A DNA stretch of 64,000 nt from JAVVUJ01 sp964582545 (GCA_964582545.1 CAZOSB010000006.1:1-64000); one strand, 5' to 3'. Positions 1-8,618 are shown, counted from the first letter of the stretch. Translations and numbers: made by a program. Notes: a model not told the origin generated them from the letters alone.

Positions 1-8
1 GAATATAA

Positions 9-50
9 AGCAGAGTAAATCTATCTTACGGATGGAAGTACTCTGTTTTT
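9..50 (+). terminator. Terminator of the gene left of the window
   Basis: The arms CAGAGTA (11-17) and TACTCTG (39-45) can pair and are followed directly by a run of five T (46-50), the form of a rho-independent terminator. The gene it ends lies outside the window. Confidence 0.6.
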
Positions 51-74
51 AAGTTAAAAAAGCATTTTATATTC

Positions 75-103
75 TTGCAAAGATTATTTTTTTATAGCAT
101 AAT
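75..103 (+). promoter_or_regulatory. Probable promoter for the HAD-cysteine desulfidase pair
   Basis: TTGCAA (75-80), a 17-nt spacer and CATAAT (98-103) match a housekeeping sigma promoter with one or two mismatches per hexamer. It lies about 60 nt upstream of the first gene and just after the terminator hairpin, so it probably drives the two genes that follow. Confidence 0.5.
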
Positions 104-161
104 AGATAAGAATTAATAAAACGGATGAATGCAGTAGACAACAGAAGGATAAGGTAACAAG

Positions 162-821
162 ATGAGCCAAATAAATACCATACTCTTTGATTTTGACGGA
201 ACGGTGATGGATACCAACAACGTAGTATTGAAATCATGGCAGCATACGTTCTTAACCCATGAGGGCAAGGAACGTCCGGAACAGGAGATTTACAAAACCT
301 TTGGAGAACCCTTGCAGATAAGTATGGGCAGAATTTTGCCTCAGGTACCTGTGGAAGAGGCCATAGCCACCTATAGAAGTTATCATTATCATAACTTTGA
401 AGAGCTGATCAGCCTCTTTCCGGGGATTCAAGAGCTGTTGGAAAAATTAAAGGGCGAAATGTATAAGGTTGGGGTAGTTACCTCGCGTCTGAGACCCACC
501 ACCATGAAGGGCATCGATAAATATAATCTGGCAGAGTATTTTGACACTATCGTAACTTGTGATGAATGCACAAAGCATAAGCCGGATCCGGAGCCTGTGC
601 TGATTGCTTTGGACAAGTTAGGTTCTTTGCCGGAGGAAACCCTCATGATTGGTGATACTGTTTTCGATATACTCTGTGCCAGAAACGCAGGAGTAAAATC
701 CGTCCTTGTGGGATGGGCTAAGGCCATGACCCAGGAGGAAAAAACAGGACCAAATGCTCCGGATTTTATTATTGAGAAGCCCATGGATCTATTGGGAATT
801 ATACAGTCGATGGAGAGGTGA
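162..821 (+). CDS. HAD-superfamily phosphatase, PpaX/phosphoglycolate phosphatase type
   Basis: This 219-residue protein is a haloacid dehalogenase subfamily IA hydrolase. Motif I is DFDGT at 10-14 (nucleophile Asp10, acid/base Asp12), motif II has Ser108, motif III is Lys140 in HKPDP, and motif IV is GDTVFD with Asp165 and Asp169. An alpha-helical cap lies between motifs I and II. Length and cap type fit pyrophosphatase PpaX, phosphoglycolate phosphatase or beta-phosphoglucomutase relatives, and the substrate cannot be chosen from sequence alone. The ATG follows an AAGGATAAGG ribosome binding site. The stop is 7 nt before the next gene, so the two are probably co-transcribed. Confidence 0.85.
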   Translation: MSQINTILFDFDGTVMDTNNVVLKSWQHTFLTHEGKERPEQEIYKTFGEPLQISMGRILPQVPVEEAIATYRSYHYHNFEELISLFPGIQELLEKLKGEMYKVGVVTSRLRPTTMKGIDKYNLAEYFDTIVTCDECTKHKPDPEPVLIALDKLGSLPEETLMIGDTVFDILCARNAGVKSVLVGWAKAMTQEEKTGPNAPDFIIEKPMDLLGIIQSMER

Positions 822-828
822 TTAAACC

Positions 829-2115
829 ATGGATAAAAAAAACGAAACTTTGTTAGAGATACTGAAGACGGAATGTGTGGTGGCAACGGGTTGTACAGAA
901 CCCATTGCGGTAGCCTATGGGGCTTCTTTGGCTGCCAAAGAGTTGAATGGTGAGAAAATTGTAAAAGTAGACGTAGTGGTGGACGGTGGGCTTTTCAAAA
1001 ACGGTGCAGCTGTAGGAATACCCGGCATTAAGGAGAGGGGACTTCCCATTGCCACGGCTTTGGGAATCGTCATCGGAGACCCCACGCGGGAGCTTCGATT
1101 GTTGGAGAACATTTCTGACGAGCAATTGGAATCTGCCAAACAGTTATTGAGTAAAGGATTTATCAAAGTTTCGGTTAATGATCAATATACCAAGTTATAC
1201 ATAGAAGTAAATTTATATACTGAGGAAAATCATATCAGGGTACTTATTTTAAATCGACATCAAAATGTAGTATCTATTGAAAAAAAGGCTCATTTAGATC
1301 CTTTAGACATTAAGGATAAAGACGTTAGTTCTGAGAAAAAATCCATTAGAGAATTTACTCTGTCGGAGATCCTAAACTTTATAGACAATGTATCCATGGA
1401 GGACATCCTTTTCTTACAACAAGGAATCCATATGGGAATCGCCATATCCAACATAGGATTAGAGATGAAAGATGGTTATGGATCCGCAATGAAAGATATT
1501 ATTCATAAGGGATATTTTGAAGATAATCTGGTCACTCGGGCACAGCTGATTTCAGGAGCGGCTTCTGAGGCCAGAATGGCAGGAGCCACAAACCCCGTAA
1601 TGACAAGTGCAGGCAGCGGCAATCACGGTTTAACGGTATTTTTGACCAATGTGGCAGTGGCTCAGAAGTTGAACTCAGGTGAGGAACTTTTATTGAGAGC
1701 CATTGCATTGAGCAATTTGATTACGGTGTACATTAAGTCCTACACAGGAACCTTGTCCGCCATGTGCGGATGTGGCGTTGCCGCCGGAGTAGGAGCCAGC
1801 GCGGGGGTGGCATATCAATTGGGGGGAGACGAAGATATCGTTCATAAGACCATTATCAACATGATCGGCAGCATTTCCGGGCTGATTTGTGATGGAGGTA
1901 AGGAAGGGTGTGCGTACAAGGTGGCTTTATCCTCCGGTTGGGCGGTGCAGTCTGCTCTGATTGCTAAACATGGGGGGAGCATCAATGCCAAAAATGGAAT
2001 CCTTGCAGAAGCCTTGCAAGAGATGTTTAGCAACCTTGGAAACGTATGTTCCGTGGGAATGGCGGGGGCAAACTCCTCCATTATTGAAATTATTAGAAAG
2101 AATGAAATGTGTTAA
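829..2115 (+). CDS. L-cysteine desulfidase / UPF0597 family (CyuA-like)
   Basis: This 428-residue protein belongs to the serine-dehydratase-alpha-like UPF0597 family, whose characterised members are [4Fe-4S] L-cysteine desulfidases that split cysteine into pyruvate, ammonia and sulfide. The family start GCTEPIA is present (Cys22). The later cysteines Cys313, Cys315, Cys354 and Cys360 lie in MCGCG and CDGGKEGC, which fits cluster binding. It is cytoplasmic. It starts 7 nt after the phosphatase gene. In many Firmicutes the str operon lies directly before S10, but here this catabolic gene takes that place. A different amino acid substrate, such as a serine-type one, remains possible. Confidence 0.8.
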   Translation: MDKKNETLLEILKTECVVATGCTEPIAVAYGASLAAKELNGEKIVKVDVVVDGGLFKNGAAVGIPGIKERGLPIATALGIVIGDPTRELRLLENISDEQLESAKQLLSKGFIKVSVNDQYTKLYIEVNLYTEENHIRVLILNRHQNVVSIEKKAHLDPLDIKDKDVSSEKKSIREFTLSEILNFIDNVSMEDILFLQQGIHMGIAISNIGLEMKDGYGSAMKDIIHKGYFEDNLVTRAQLISGAASEARMAGATNPVMTSAGSGNHGLTVFLTNVAVAQKLNSGEELLLRAIALSNLITVYIKSYTGTLSAMCGCGVAAGVGASAGVAYQLGGDEDIVHKTIINMIGSISGLICDGGKEGCAYKVALSSGWAVQSALIAKHGGSINAKNGILAEALQEMFSNLGNVCSVGMAGANSSIIEIIRKNEMC

Positions 2116-2283
2116 AATTATAAATACTAAAATGTGGAAAATTATAAAATAGAAACTATAATAAAATGTTATATTTGAAACGCCTGGTAGAGTGTTCAAA
2201 CAGTGAAGTCTATATATATTGAAATTACCTAATCAGATAATCAAAAAACATGAAAAATAATTTTGTTTTTTTCAAAAAAACTC

Positions 2284-2312
2284 TTGCAATATCTTGATAG
2301 ATATTATATACT
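2284..2312 (+). promoter_or_regulatory. Promoter of the S10-spc-alpha ribosomal operon
   Basis: TTGCAA (2284-2289), a spacer of exactly 17 nt, and TATACT (2307-2312) form a good sigma-A-type promoter. It is followed by a long leader and then rpsJ. No other strong promoter was seen between 2116 and 2573. The bases 2116-2283 are AT-rich and hold no gene that I can support. Confidence 0.7.
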
Positions 2313-2573
2313 ACAAAAGCTTGTGAAATGCGATGAAGCAGGAAGTTGCTGAGCTATCAGGTAATTTCTGCGGAGAATTGTCCTCTCAAGAAGGGGGCGA
2401 AGGGATTCTCACATTTTTGCTTTGTGTAAAAAAATATGAAACGCACGGCAACGTGTACCGAGTACTGTGTCACCGGAAAACGTTGAAAAGTGCAGTAAAA
2501 CTCACGCGAAGCAACAGCAAGAACCCCTCGTACAGGCATAGCGAAAAGGTACGAAAACATAGGAGGAAAGAAA
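2313..2573 (+). promoter_or_regulatory. Long 5' leader of the S10 operon
   Basis: About 255 nt separate the expected transcription start (about 2319) from the rpsJ ATG. The stretch is less AT-rich than its surroundings, contains short self-complementary segments and has no credible gene. An open frame starting near 2333 runs out of frame into rpsJ and has no ribosome binding site. In other bacteria a ribosomal protein (L4 in enterobacteria) regulates this operon through its leader. The length here allows such control, but I could not identify a known leader fold. Confidence 0.4.
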
Positions 2574-2885
2574 ATGTCAGAACAACAAAAAATCAGGATT
2601 AAGCTTAAGGCTTACGATCACAAGTCACTGGATCAATCAGCTGCCAAAATCGTTGAGACGGCCAAAAAGACCGGAGCAGATGTTTCAGGTCCCATACCCC
2701 TTCCAACGGAAAAGCAGGTGGTAACTATCCTAAGAGCGGTTCACAAATACAAGGACAGCAGAGAGCAGTTCGAACAAAGAACCCACAAGAGACTCATCGA
2801 TATCTCCAACACCTCACCCAAAACCGTAGATGCGCTAATGAAGTTGGATCTACCTGCAGGTGTGGATATCGAAATTAAACTATAA
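2574..2885 (+). CDS. rpsJ: 30S ribosomal protein S10
   Basis: This 103-residue protein is full length for S10, the 30S head protein that also acts as NusE in transcription antitermination. Typical segments include KIRIKLKAYDHK near the start and RTHKRLIDI in the second half. The ATG follows AGGAGG at the usual distance. It is the first gene of the superoperon and is separated from rplC by 96 nt, the widest gap in the S10 part. Confidence 0.98.
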   Translation: MSEQQKIRIKLKAYDHKSLDQSAAKIVETAKKTGADVSGPIPLPTEKQVVTILRAVHKYKDSREQFEQRTHKRLIDISNTSPKTVDALMKLDLPAGVDIEIKL

Positions 2886-2981
2886 GGGATCTCCCCTTAG
2901 TATGATTGCTTATGAACTCATAGGTAATCCGCTGTAAGAACGATTGACCAAATCTTATCGGTCAAGTATGGAGGAAAAAAT

Positions 2982-3617
2982 ATGAAAACAATATTAGGGA
3001 AAAAGCTTGGAATGACACAAATCTTTTCCGAAAACGGAGAATCTATCCCTGTAACTGTAATAGAAGCAGGACCGGCGATTGTAACTCAAGTGAAAACTGT
3101 AGAAACCGATGGTTACAATGCTGTACAAATAGGATTTCAGGATTTAAAGGAAAACAGAGCAAACAAACCTTTGAAAGGGCACTTTGCAAAATGGCAATCT
3201 CCACTGAAAAAATACCTCACCGAAATCAGATTGGAGGAAGGTGAAAGTTACGAGCAAGGTCAAGTAATCACCGTTGCAGACTTTGAAGCAGGTGTAAAGC
3301 TGGACGTAACAGGAACTTCCAAGGGAAAAGGTACGCAAGGTAATATCGTAAGACATGGACACCACAGAGGACCCATGACTCACGGTTCCAAGCATAAGAG
3401 ATTGGCCGGAGCCTTGGCAGGAGGAACTTATCCTTCCAGAGTATTCAAAGGAAACCAAGGACCCGGAAGAATGGGAAGAGATACGGTTACTGTTCAGAAT
3501 GTGGTTTTGGTCAGAGTGATAGAAGAAAGAAATTTGTTGCTGGTAAGAGGTGCAGTTCCCGGAGGAAAAGGTGGATTGCTTCGAATCCAATACGCAGTAA
3601 AAGGACAGGATAAATAA
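2982..3617 (+). CDS. rplC: 50S ribosomal protein L3
   Basis: This 211-residue protein opens with LGKKLGMTQIF and carries the central GNQGPGRMG loop that reaches toward the peptidyl transferase centre, both standard for L3. The 96-nt gap before it contains a small hairpin, TTGACC (2945-2950) with GGTCAA (2961-2966), just upstream of its ribosome binding site. That hairpin could tune translation of L3. The gap to rplD is 51 nt. Confidence 0.98.
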   Translation: MKTILGKKLGMTQIFSENGESIPVTVIEAGPAIVTQVKTVETDGYNAVQIGFQDLKENRANKPLKGHFAKWQSPLKKYLTEIRLEEGESYEQGQVITVADFEAGVKLDVTGTSKGKGTQGNIVRHGHHRGPMTHGSKHKRLAGALAGGTYPSRVFKGNQGPGRMGRDTVTVQNVVLVRVIEERNLLLVRGAVPGGKGGLLRIQYAVKGQDK

Positions 3618-3668
3618 ACGGAAAATCACACCTGAAAAATCAGCAGGTGAGAAGGAGGAAACAAAAAA

Positions 3669-4292
3669 ATGGCAAAAGTAACTATGCTGAATATGGCTGG
3701 AGCTGAGGCCGGCACCCTGGAACTTTCGGATGATATCTTTGGAATAGAAGTCAACCAATTTGCAGTTCATCAGGTGGTGAAAAATTATCTGGCAAACCAG
3801 AGACAAGGCACCCAGTCCGCTAAAAATAGAGGAGAAGTAAGAGGGGGCGGAAGAAAACCCTTCAGACAGAAAGGGACCGGTCGTCACAGACAGGGAAGCA
3901 CCACGGATCCTTCGCAAGTGGGTGGAGGTATCGTATTTGCACCCAAGCCAAGAGATTACAGATATACAGTGCCAAAGAAGATTAGAAGATTGGCTATGAA
4001 ATCTGTTTTGACCTCAAAGGTGGAAGAAAAGGAAATCATCGTTCTGGATGCTATCAAATTTGAGGCTCCTAAGACAAAGGATATGATACAGTTCTTGAAA
4101 AATGTAAAAGCAGATAAGAAGACACTGATCGTTATGGCCGAAAAGGATGATAATCTCATCAGGTCAGCAGCAAATATTCCGGGAGTGAAAACCTCTTTAG
4201 TGACTACGATGAACGTATATGAAATACTGAAGTATAACAGTTTTATCGTTACTAAAGCGGCTGTGGAAAAGATTGAGGAGGTGTATTCATAA
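3669..4292 (+). CDS. rplD: 50S ribosomal protein L4
   Basis: This 207-residue L4 has the expected extended loop rich in Gly and Arg (GEVRGGGRKPFRQKGTGR), which lines the polypeptide exit tunnel. In enterobacteria L4 represses its own operon through the S10 leader, and whether it does so here is unknown. Its stop codon shares one base with the rplW start (TAATG), which suggests translational coupling. Confidence 0.98.
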   Translation: MAKVTMLNMAGAEAGTLELSDDIFGIEVNQFAVHQVVKNYLANQRQGTQSAKNRGEVRGGGRKPFRQKGTGRHRQGSTTDPSQVGGGIVFAPKPRDYRYTVPKKIRRLAMKSVLTSKVEEKEIIVLDAIKFEAPKTKDMIQFLKNVKADKKTLIVMAEKDDNLIRSAANIPGVKTSLVTTMNVYEILKYNSFIVTKAAVEKIEEVYS

Positions 4293-4582
4293 TGAGAACT
4301 CCTTACGATGTAATATTAAAGCCCGTCATTTCTGAAAGAAGTATGGACGAGGCACAAAATAAAAAATATACCTTTAAAGTGGCTACAGATGCCAACAAGA
4401 CTGAAGTAAAACTAGCGTTAGAAGAAATCTTCGGCGTAGAAGTTGAAAAAGTAAACATCATGAACGTGCAAGGTAAAGTAAAGAGAATGGGAAGAAACGT
4501 AGGCAGAACAGCTGCTTCAAAGAAAGCAATCGTAACCCTTACAGAAAAGAGTAAGGAAATCGAATTCTTCCAAGGTCTATAA
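4292..4582 (+). CDS. rplW: 50S ribosomal protein L23
   Basis: This 96-residue protein begins with DVILKPVISERSM, the L23 hallmark. L23 sits at the tunnel exit and is the docking site for trigger factor and SRP. Length is normal. It overlaps rplD by one base and ends 15 nt before rplB. Confidence 0.98.
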   Translation: MRTPYDVILKPVISERSMDEAQNKKYTFKVATDANKTEVKLALEEIFGVEVEKVNIMNVQGKVKRMGRNVGRTAASKKAIVTLTEKSKEIEFFQGL

Positions 4583-4597
4583 GGAGGGACGAAAGAT

Positions 4598-5431
4598 ATG
4601 GGAATTAAAAAATATAATCCGACCACTCCTGGATTAAGGGGAATGACGGTTTCCACGTTTGAGGAAATTACAAAATCTACCCCTGAGAGATCCCTTACAG
4701 TAACCCTGAAAAAACATTCAGGAAGAAATACCAGAGGAAAAATCACTGTAAGACACAGAGGTGGCGGGTACAGACCAAAGTACAGAATCATTGACTTTAA
4801 AAGAAAGAAGGATGGTATTCCCGGTAAAGTGGCAGCCATTGAGTATGATCCAAACAGAAGTGCAAACATCGCCCTAATCGTATATGCGGATGGAGAAAAG
4901 GCATATATCATTGCTCCAAATAAGTTAACGGTAGGGAACACAGTGGTGTCAGGACCTGATGCAGACATTCAAGTAGGTAATGCCCTTCCATTAAAGAATA
5001 TCCCAGTAGGTACAGTGATTCACAACGTAGAACTGAAAGCCGGAAAGGGTGCTCAAATGGTAAGATCAGCCGGAAACGGTGCGCAGCTCATGGCAAAAGA
5101 AGGGGATTATGCTCAGGTGAGATTACCTTCCGGAGAAGTGAGAAAGGTGCGAATCGAATGCAGAGCCACCATCGGTGAAGTAGGCAATCTGGATCACGAA
5201 AATATCAAGATCGGTAAAGCAGGTAGAAAGAGACACATGGGTATCCGACCTACCGTGAGAGGTTCTGTAATGAATCCTAACGATCACCCACATGGCGGTG
5301 GTGAAGGAAAAACCGGTATCGGTAGGGTCAGCCCGGTTACTCCTTGGGGTAAACCTGCACTGGGATATAAGACCAGAAAGAAAAATAAAGCTTCTAATCA
5401 GTATATTGTAAAGAAGCGTAACGATAAATAA
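4598..5431 (+). CDS. rplB: 50S ribosomal protein L2
   Basis: This 277-residue protein is a full-length L2. It has the OB-fold and SH3-like RNA-binding core and the highly conserved C-terminal NPNDHPHGGGEGK, containing the histidine linked to peptidyl transferase function. The ATG follows GGAGG. Spacing to rpsS is 19 nt. Confidence 0.98.
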   Translation: MGIKKYNPTTPGLRGMTVSTFEEITKSTPERSLTVTLKKHSGRNTRGKITVRHRGGGYRPKYRIIDFKRKKDGIPGKVAAIEYDPNRSANIALIVYADGEKAYIIAPNKLTVGNTVVSGPDADIQVGNALPLKNIPVGTVIHNVELKAGKGAQMVRSAGNGAQLMAKEGDYAQVRLPSGEVRKVRIECRATIGEVGNLDHENIKIGKAGRKRHMGIRPTVRGSVMNPNDHPHGGGEGKTGIGRVSPVTPWGKPALGYKTRKKNKASNQYIVKKRNDK

Positions 5432-5450
5432 TTGAGAAAGGAGCAAGAGA

Positions 5451-5732
5451 ATGGGTAGATCGCTAAAAAAAGGCCCTTTTGTAAATGCAAAATTATTGAA
5501 AGCTATAGATGAGTTAAATGCTGGAAATGATAAAAAAGTTTTAAAGACATGGTCGAGACCATCTACGATATTTCCGCAAATGGTAGGACATACCATTGCA
5601 GTGCATGACGGAAAAAAACACGTACCTGTATATATTACAGAAGATATGGTAGGCCACAGACTGGGAGAGTTTGCCCCAACCAGAACATACAGAGGGCATG
5701 CGGCGGACAAATCCTCAAAGGTTAAGAAGTAG
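5451..5732 (+). CDS. rpsS: 30S ribosomal protein S19
   Basis: This 93-residue protein starts with MGRSLKKGPFV and has GHRLGEFAPTR near the end, both diagnostic for S19, which pairs with S13 in the 30S head. Length is normal. It lies 18 nt before rplV. Confidence 0.98.
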   Translation: MGRSLKKGPFVNAKLLKAIDELNAGNDKKVLKTWSRPSTIFPQMVGHTIAVHDGKKHVPVYITEDMVGHRLGEFAPTRTYRGHAADKSSKVKK

Positions 5733-5750
5733 AAAAGGAGATCATAAAAA

Positions 5751-6083
5751 ATGGAAGCAAGAGCAATTGCAAAATATGTAAGAATGTCTCCTATCAAATT
5801 AAAGCCTGTTACGGACTTAGTGAGAGGTAAAAATTTAGCAGAGGCACTTACCATATTGAAATTCACGCCAGGTAAAGGTTCAGAAATTGTGGAAAAAGTG
5901 ATGAAATCAGCAGCAGCCAATGCTGAAAACAACTTTGACCTCAACCCCGATGACCTATATGTTGCTGAAATATATGCGCATCAAGGCCCTACCATGAAGA
6001 GATGGAGAGCTGGGGCTCAGGGACGAGCATCCATGATATTAAAAAGAAGCAGTCATGTTGGCGTAACATTAAAAGAAAGGTAG
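5751..6083 (+). CDS. rplV: 50S ribosomal protein L22
   Basis: This 110-residue protein shows the L22 opening (RYVRMSPIK-like, here KYVRMSPIKLKP) and the tunnel-lining beta-hairpin region ending in GRASMILKRSSHV. Mutations in that hairpin give macrolide resistance in other bacteria, and nothing unusual is visible here. It starts 18 nt after rpsS and ends 9 nt before rpsC. Confidence 0.98.
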   Translation: MEARAIAKYVRMSPIKLKPVTDLVRGKNLAEALTILKFTPGKGSEIVEKVMKSAAANAENNFDLNPDDLYVAEIYAHQGPTMKRWRAGAQGRASMILKRSSHVGVTLKER

Positions 6084-6092
6084 GTTTAGCGA

Positions 6093-6995
6093 ATGGGTCA
6101 GAAAGTAAGTCCACATGGATTGAGAGTGGGCATTATAAAAGACTGGGATTCCAAATGGTATGCGGATAAGAAAGAATTCGCAAATTACCTGATAGAAGAT
6201 AAGAAGATAAGGGAATTTGTAAAGAAAAGACTTTATGCTGCCGGAATTTCTAAAATATTAATTGAAAGAGCAGCCAATAATCAGATCAAAGTTTGCGTTT
6301 TAACAGCAAAACCAGGTATGATTATCGGAAGATCCGGAACAGGTATTGACGATTTAAAATCAGAGCTAGTTAAGCTGACAGGCAAAAAGTCCGAAGTGGA
6401 TATTATCGAAGTCAGAAAAGCTGAATTAGATGCACAGCTAACTGCAGAAAGCATCGCACAAGCTTTGGAAAAAAGAATTTCTTTCAGAAGAGCCATGAAA
6501 CAAGCTATCGGCAGAACTATGAAGTCCGGAGCAAAGGGAATCAAGGTTCTCGTTTCAGGAAGATTGGGAGGCGCTGAAATCGCTCGAAGCGAAAAGTACA
6601 GCGAAGGAAACGTACCTCTGCATACTTTAAGAGCGAACATTGATTATGGCTTCGCTGAGGCGGATACCACTTACGGTAAGTTAGGTGTTAAAGTATGGAT
6701 CAACCATGGCGAACTGCTTGAGAAAGGCTTAAGAAGTGCGATTCCTCAGGATAAACCTGAAAAAGGTAAGAGGGATGGAGACAGAAGAAACAGAAATAAC
6801 GATAGAAACAGAAGAGACGGCGACAGAAACGATAACAGAAGAGGACCAAGAGGCGATGGGAAAGCAGCTGCACCTGCAGCAGTGAATCCAAGAAAACGCA
6901 ATACTCCCAAGCCAGAAGCTGTGTCAAAGCCTGTAGAAGCGCCGGAAACTGCGGAGGTTGTAGCAAAGGAGGTAGAGACGGATGTTAATGCCTAA
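6093..6995 (+). CDS. rpsC: 30S ribosomal protein S3 with long C-terminal extension
   Basis: Residues 1 to about 220 are standard S3: an N-terminal KH domain with GMIIGRSG at the mRNA entry channel, then the C-terminal domain. The protein continues to 300 residues, about 80 more than usual. The extra tail is first rich in Arg, Asp and Asn (RDGDRRNRNNDRNRRDGD type) and then in Ala, Pro, Glu and Val, so it is charged and probably disordered. The reading frame is intact and overlaps the rplP start by 14 nt, so the tail is not a read-through artefact. Confidence 0.97.
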   Translation: MGQKVSPHGLRVGIIKDWDSKWYADKKEFANYLIEDKKIREFVKKRLYAAGISKILIERAANNQIKVCVLTAKPGMIIGRSGTGIDDLKSELVKLTGKKSEVDIIEVRKAELDAQLTAESIAQALEKRISFRRAMKQAIGRTMKSGAKGIKVLVSGRLGGAEIARSEKYSEGNVPLHTLRANIDYGFAEADTTYGKLGVKVWINHGELLEKGLRSAIPQDKPEKGKRDGDRRNRNNDRNRRDGDRNDNRRGPRGDGKAAAPAAVNPRKRNTPKPEAVSKPVEAPETAEVVAKEVETDVNA

Positions 6996-7416
6996 AAGAG
7001 TCAAGAGAAGAAGAGTCCACAGGGGAAGAATGAAGGGCGTAGCTACCAAGGGAAATACCATCACCTATGGAACCTACGGACTGATTACTCAAGAGTGTGG
7101 ATGGATTACTTCAAACCAGATAGAATCTGCCCGTATTGCAATGACAAGATCCATTAAAAGAGGCGGTAAGGTTTATATTAAAATTTTCCCACATAAGTCC
7201 GTTACAAAGAAACCTGCGGAAGTCCGAATGGGATCCGGTAAAGGGGCGCCTGAGTATTGGGTAGCTGTGGTAAAACCCGGTAGAGTAATGTTTGAAATTG
7301 AAGGTGTATCAGAAGCTGCGGCTAGAGAAGCCATGAGGCTTGCATCTCACAAACTACCTGTAAAATGTAAATTCGCAGTAAAAGGCGAAGAAGTAGCAGA
7401 GGGTGGTGAAGCGTAA
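6982..7416 (+). CDS. rplP: 50S ribosomal protein L16
   Basis: This 144-residue protein opens with MLMPKRVKRRRVHRG, typical L16, which helps position tRNA in the A site. The ATG at 6982 stands 9 nt after GGAGG, which itself lies inside the end of rpsC, so the two genes overlap by 14 nt. A second in-frame ATG at 6988 is less well spaced. The stop overlaps the rpmC start by one base. Confidence 0.98.
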   Translation: MLMPKRVKRRRVHRGRMKGVATKGNTITYGTYGLITQECGWITSNQIESARIAMTRSIKRGGKVYIKIFPHKSVTKKPAEVRMGSGKGAPEYWVAVVKPGRVMFEIEGVSEAAAREAMRLASHKLPVKCKFAVKGEEVAEGGEA

Positions 7417-7622
7417 TGAAATTAGATAAAATCAGAAACATGACAGAACTGGAGATCAATGCAGAATTTATGAAACTGAAGAATGAACTGTTTAATCTCA
7501 GGTTTCAACATGTGACAGGTCAGTTAGAAAATCCAATTAAAATGCGCGATTTGAAAAAACAAATTGCCAGAGTGAAAACCATAATGAAAGAAAAAGAACT
7601 TAAAAACTTGAAACAAGGTTAA
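7416..7622 (+). CDS. rpmC: 50S ribosomal protein L29
   Basis: This 68-residue two-helix protein contains LKNELFNLRFQ and IARVKTI, the standard L29 signatures. It sits at the tunnel exit next to L23. It is coupled to rplP by a TAATG junction. Confidence 0.97.
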   Translation: MKLDKIRNMTELEINAEFMKLKNELFNLRFQHVTGQLENPIKMRDLKKQIARVKTIMKEKELKNLKQG

Positions 7623-7640
7623 CGAAAGGAGGATGTTGCT

Positions 7641-7898
7641 ATGTCAGAAAGAAACAGAAGAAAGACAAAGGTAGGTCTTGTTGTAAGCGACAAGATGGAT
7701 AAGACAATTGTAGTGTCTGTAGAAGACTTCGTTAGGCATTCTCTTTACGGTAAATCTGTTAAGAGAACAAAGAAGTTTAAAGCTCACGATGAAAATAACG
7801 AGTGCAATGCAGGCGATAAAGTGAGAATTATGGAAACAAGACCTCTCAGCAAAGATAAGAGATGGAGACTTGTGAACGTAATTGAGAAAGTGAAATAA
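7641..7898 (+). CDS. rpsQ: 30S ribosomal protein S17
   Basis: This 85-residue OB-fold protein has KVGLVVSDKMDKT and ETRPLSKDKRW, both diagnostic for S17, an early 16S rRNA binder. The ATG follows AAAGGAGG. It ends 15 nt before rplN. Confidence 0.98.
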   Translation: MSERNRRKTKVGLVVSDKMDKTIVVSVEDFVRHSLYGKSVKRTKKFKAHDENNECNAGDKVRIMETRPLSKDKRWRLVNVIEKVK

Positions 7899-7913
7899 AG
7901 GAGGCGACACGAA

Positions 7914-8282
7914 ATGATTCAAACAGAAACCAGATTAAGAGTTGCCGACAATTCCGGAGCAAAAGAATTATTGTGTATTCGAATTCTTGGAGGCACCAGC
8001 CGCCAATATGCCAATATAGGAGACATTATAGTTTGTGCAGTAAAAGAAGCAACGCCCGGCGGAGTTGTTAAAAAAGGTGACGTTGTCAAAGCAGTGGTGG
8101 TCAGAACGAAAAAAGGTGCTAGAAGAGTAGATGGAAGTTATGTGAAGTTTGACCAAAACTCTGCCGTAATTATTAAAGAAGATAAAAATCCTGTTGGAAC
8201 ACGTATCTTCGGACCTGTTGCCAGAGAGCTGAGGGATAAGAACTTTATGAAGATCGTTTCCTTGGCACCGGAAGTATTATAG
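7914..8282 (+). CDS. rplN: 50S ribosomal protein L14
   Basis: This 122-residue protein begins MIQTETRLRVADNSGAKEL, the classic L14 start, and forms an intersubunit bridge with 16S rRNA. It is full length with no anomalies. It starts the spc part of the cluster. Confidence 0.98.
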   Translation: MIQTETRLRVADNSGAKELLCIRILGGTSRQYANIGDIIVCAVKEATPGGVVKKGDVVKAVVVRTKKGARRVDGSYVKFDQNSAVIIKEDKNPVGTRIFGPVARELRDKNFMKIVSLAPEVL

Positions 8283-8294
8283 GAGGTGCAGGGC

Positions 8295-8600
8295 ATGAAT
8301 ATCAAAAAAGATGATACGGTAATCGTAATCACAGGAAAAGACAAAGGCAAAAAGGGCAAAGTTTTGAAAGCTATGCCAAAAGAAAACAGAGTAATCGTTG
8401 AGGGTGTCAACATGCAGACGAAGCATCAGAAGCAGACCAGAACGGTTGCAAGTGAAATCAAACATCAGGAAGGGCCTATTCACGTTTCAAATATCATGTA
8501 TTTTGACAACAAGGCGAAAGCCCCCACAAAGATAGGATATAAAATAGACGGCACAAAAAAAGTTAGAGTTTCAAAGAAAACAGGTGCGGTTTTAGACTAA
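8295..8600 (+). CDS. rplX: 50S ribosomal protein L24
   Basis: This 101-residue KOW-domain protein (VIVITGKDKGKKGKV) is L24, an initiator of 50S assembly. The start is placed at ATG 8295. An in-frame GTG at 8286 lies inside the AGGAGGTG ribosome binding site and cannot be the start. Confidence 0.97.
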   Translation: MNIKKDDTVIVITGKDKGKKGKVLKAMPKENRVIVEGVNMQTKHQKQTRTVASEIKHQEGPIHVSNIMYFDNKAKAPTKIGYKIDGTKKVRVSKKTGAVLD

Positions 8601-8618
8601 GAGAAGGAGGTATGAACC

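Noticed and set aside
844..851. GAAACTTT copy inside the cysteine desulfidase gene
   Set aside because: No TATAAT-like hexamer lies 27-29 nt downstream and it is in coding sequence, so it is a chance match. A similar chance copy occurs inside rpoA near 17228.
2333..2602. 89-residue open frame in the S10 leader
   Set aside because: It ends out of frame inside rpsJ, has no ribosome binding site and has the composition of RNA-coding leader sequence.
3144..3917. 257-residue open frame on the minus strand opposite rplC/rplD
   Set aside because: It lies wholly inside strongly conserved ribosomal genes, has no ribosome binding site and reads as low-complexity Ser/Phe-rich translation, an antisense shadow.
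5123..5944. 273-residue minus-strand open frame opposite rplB-rpsS-rplV
   Set aside because: Antisense shadow of three certain genes; no start signal and no recognisable domain.
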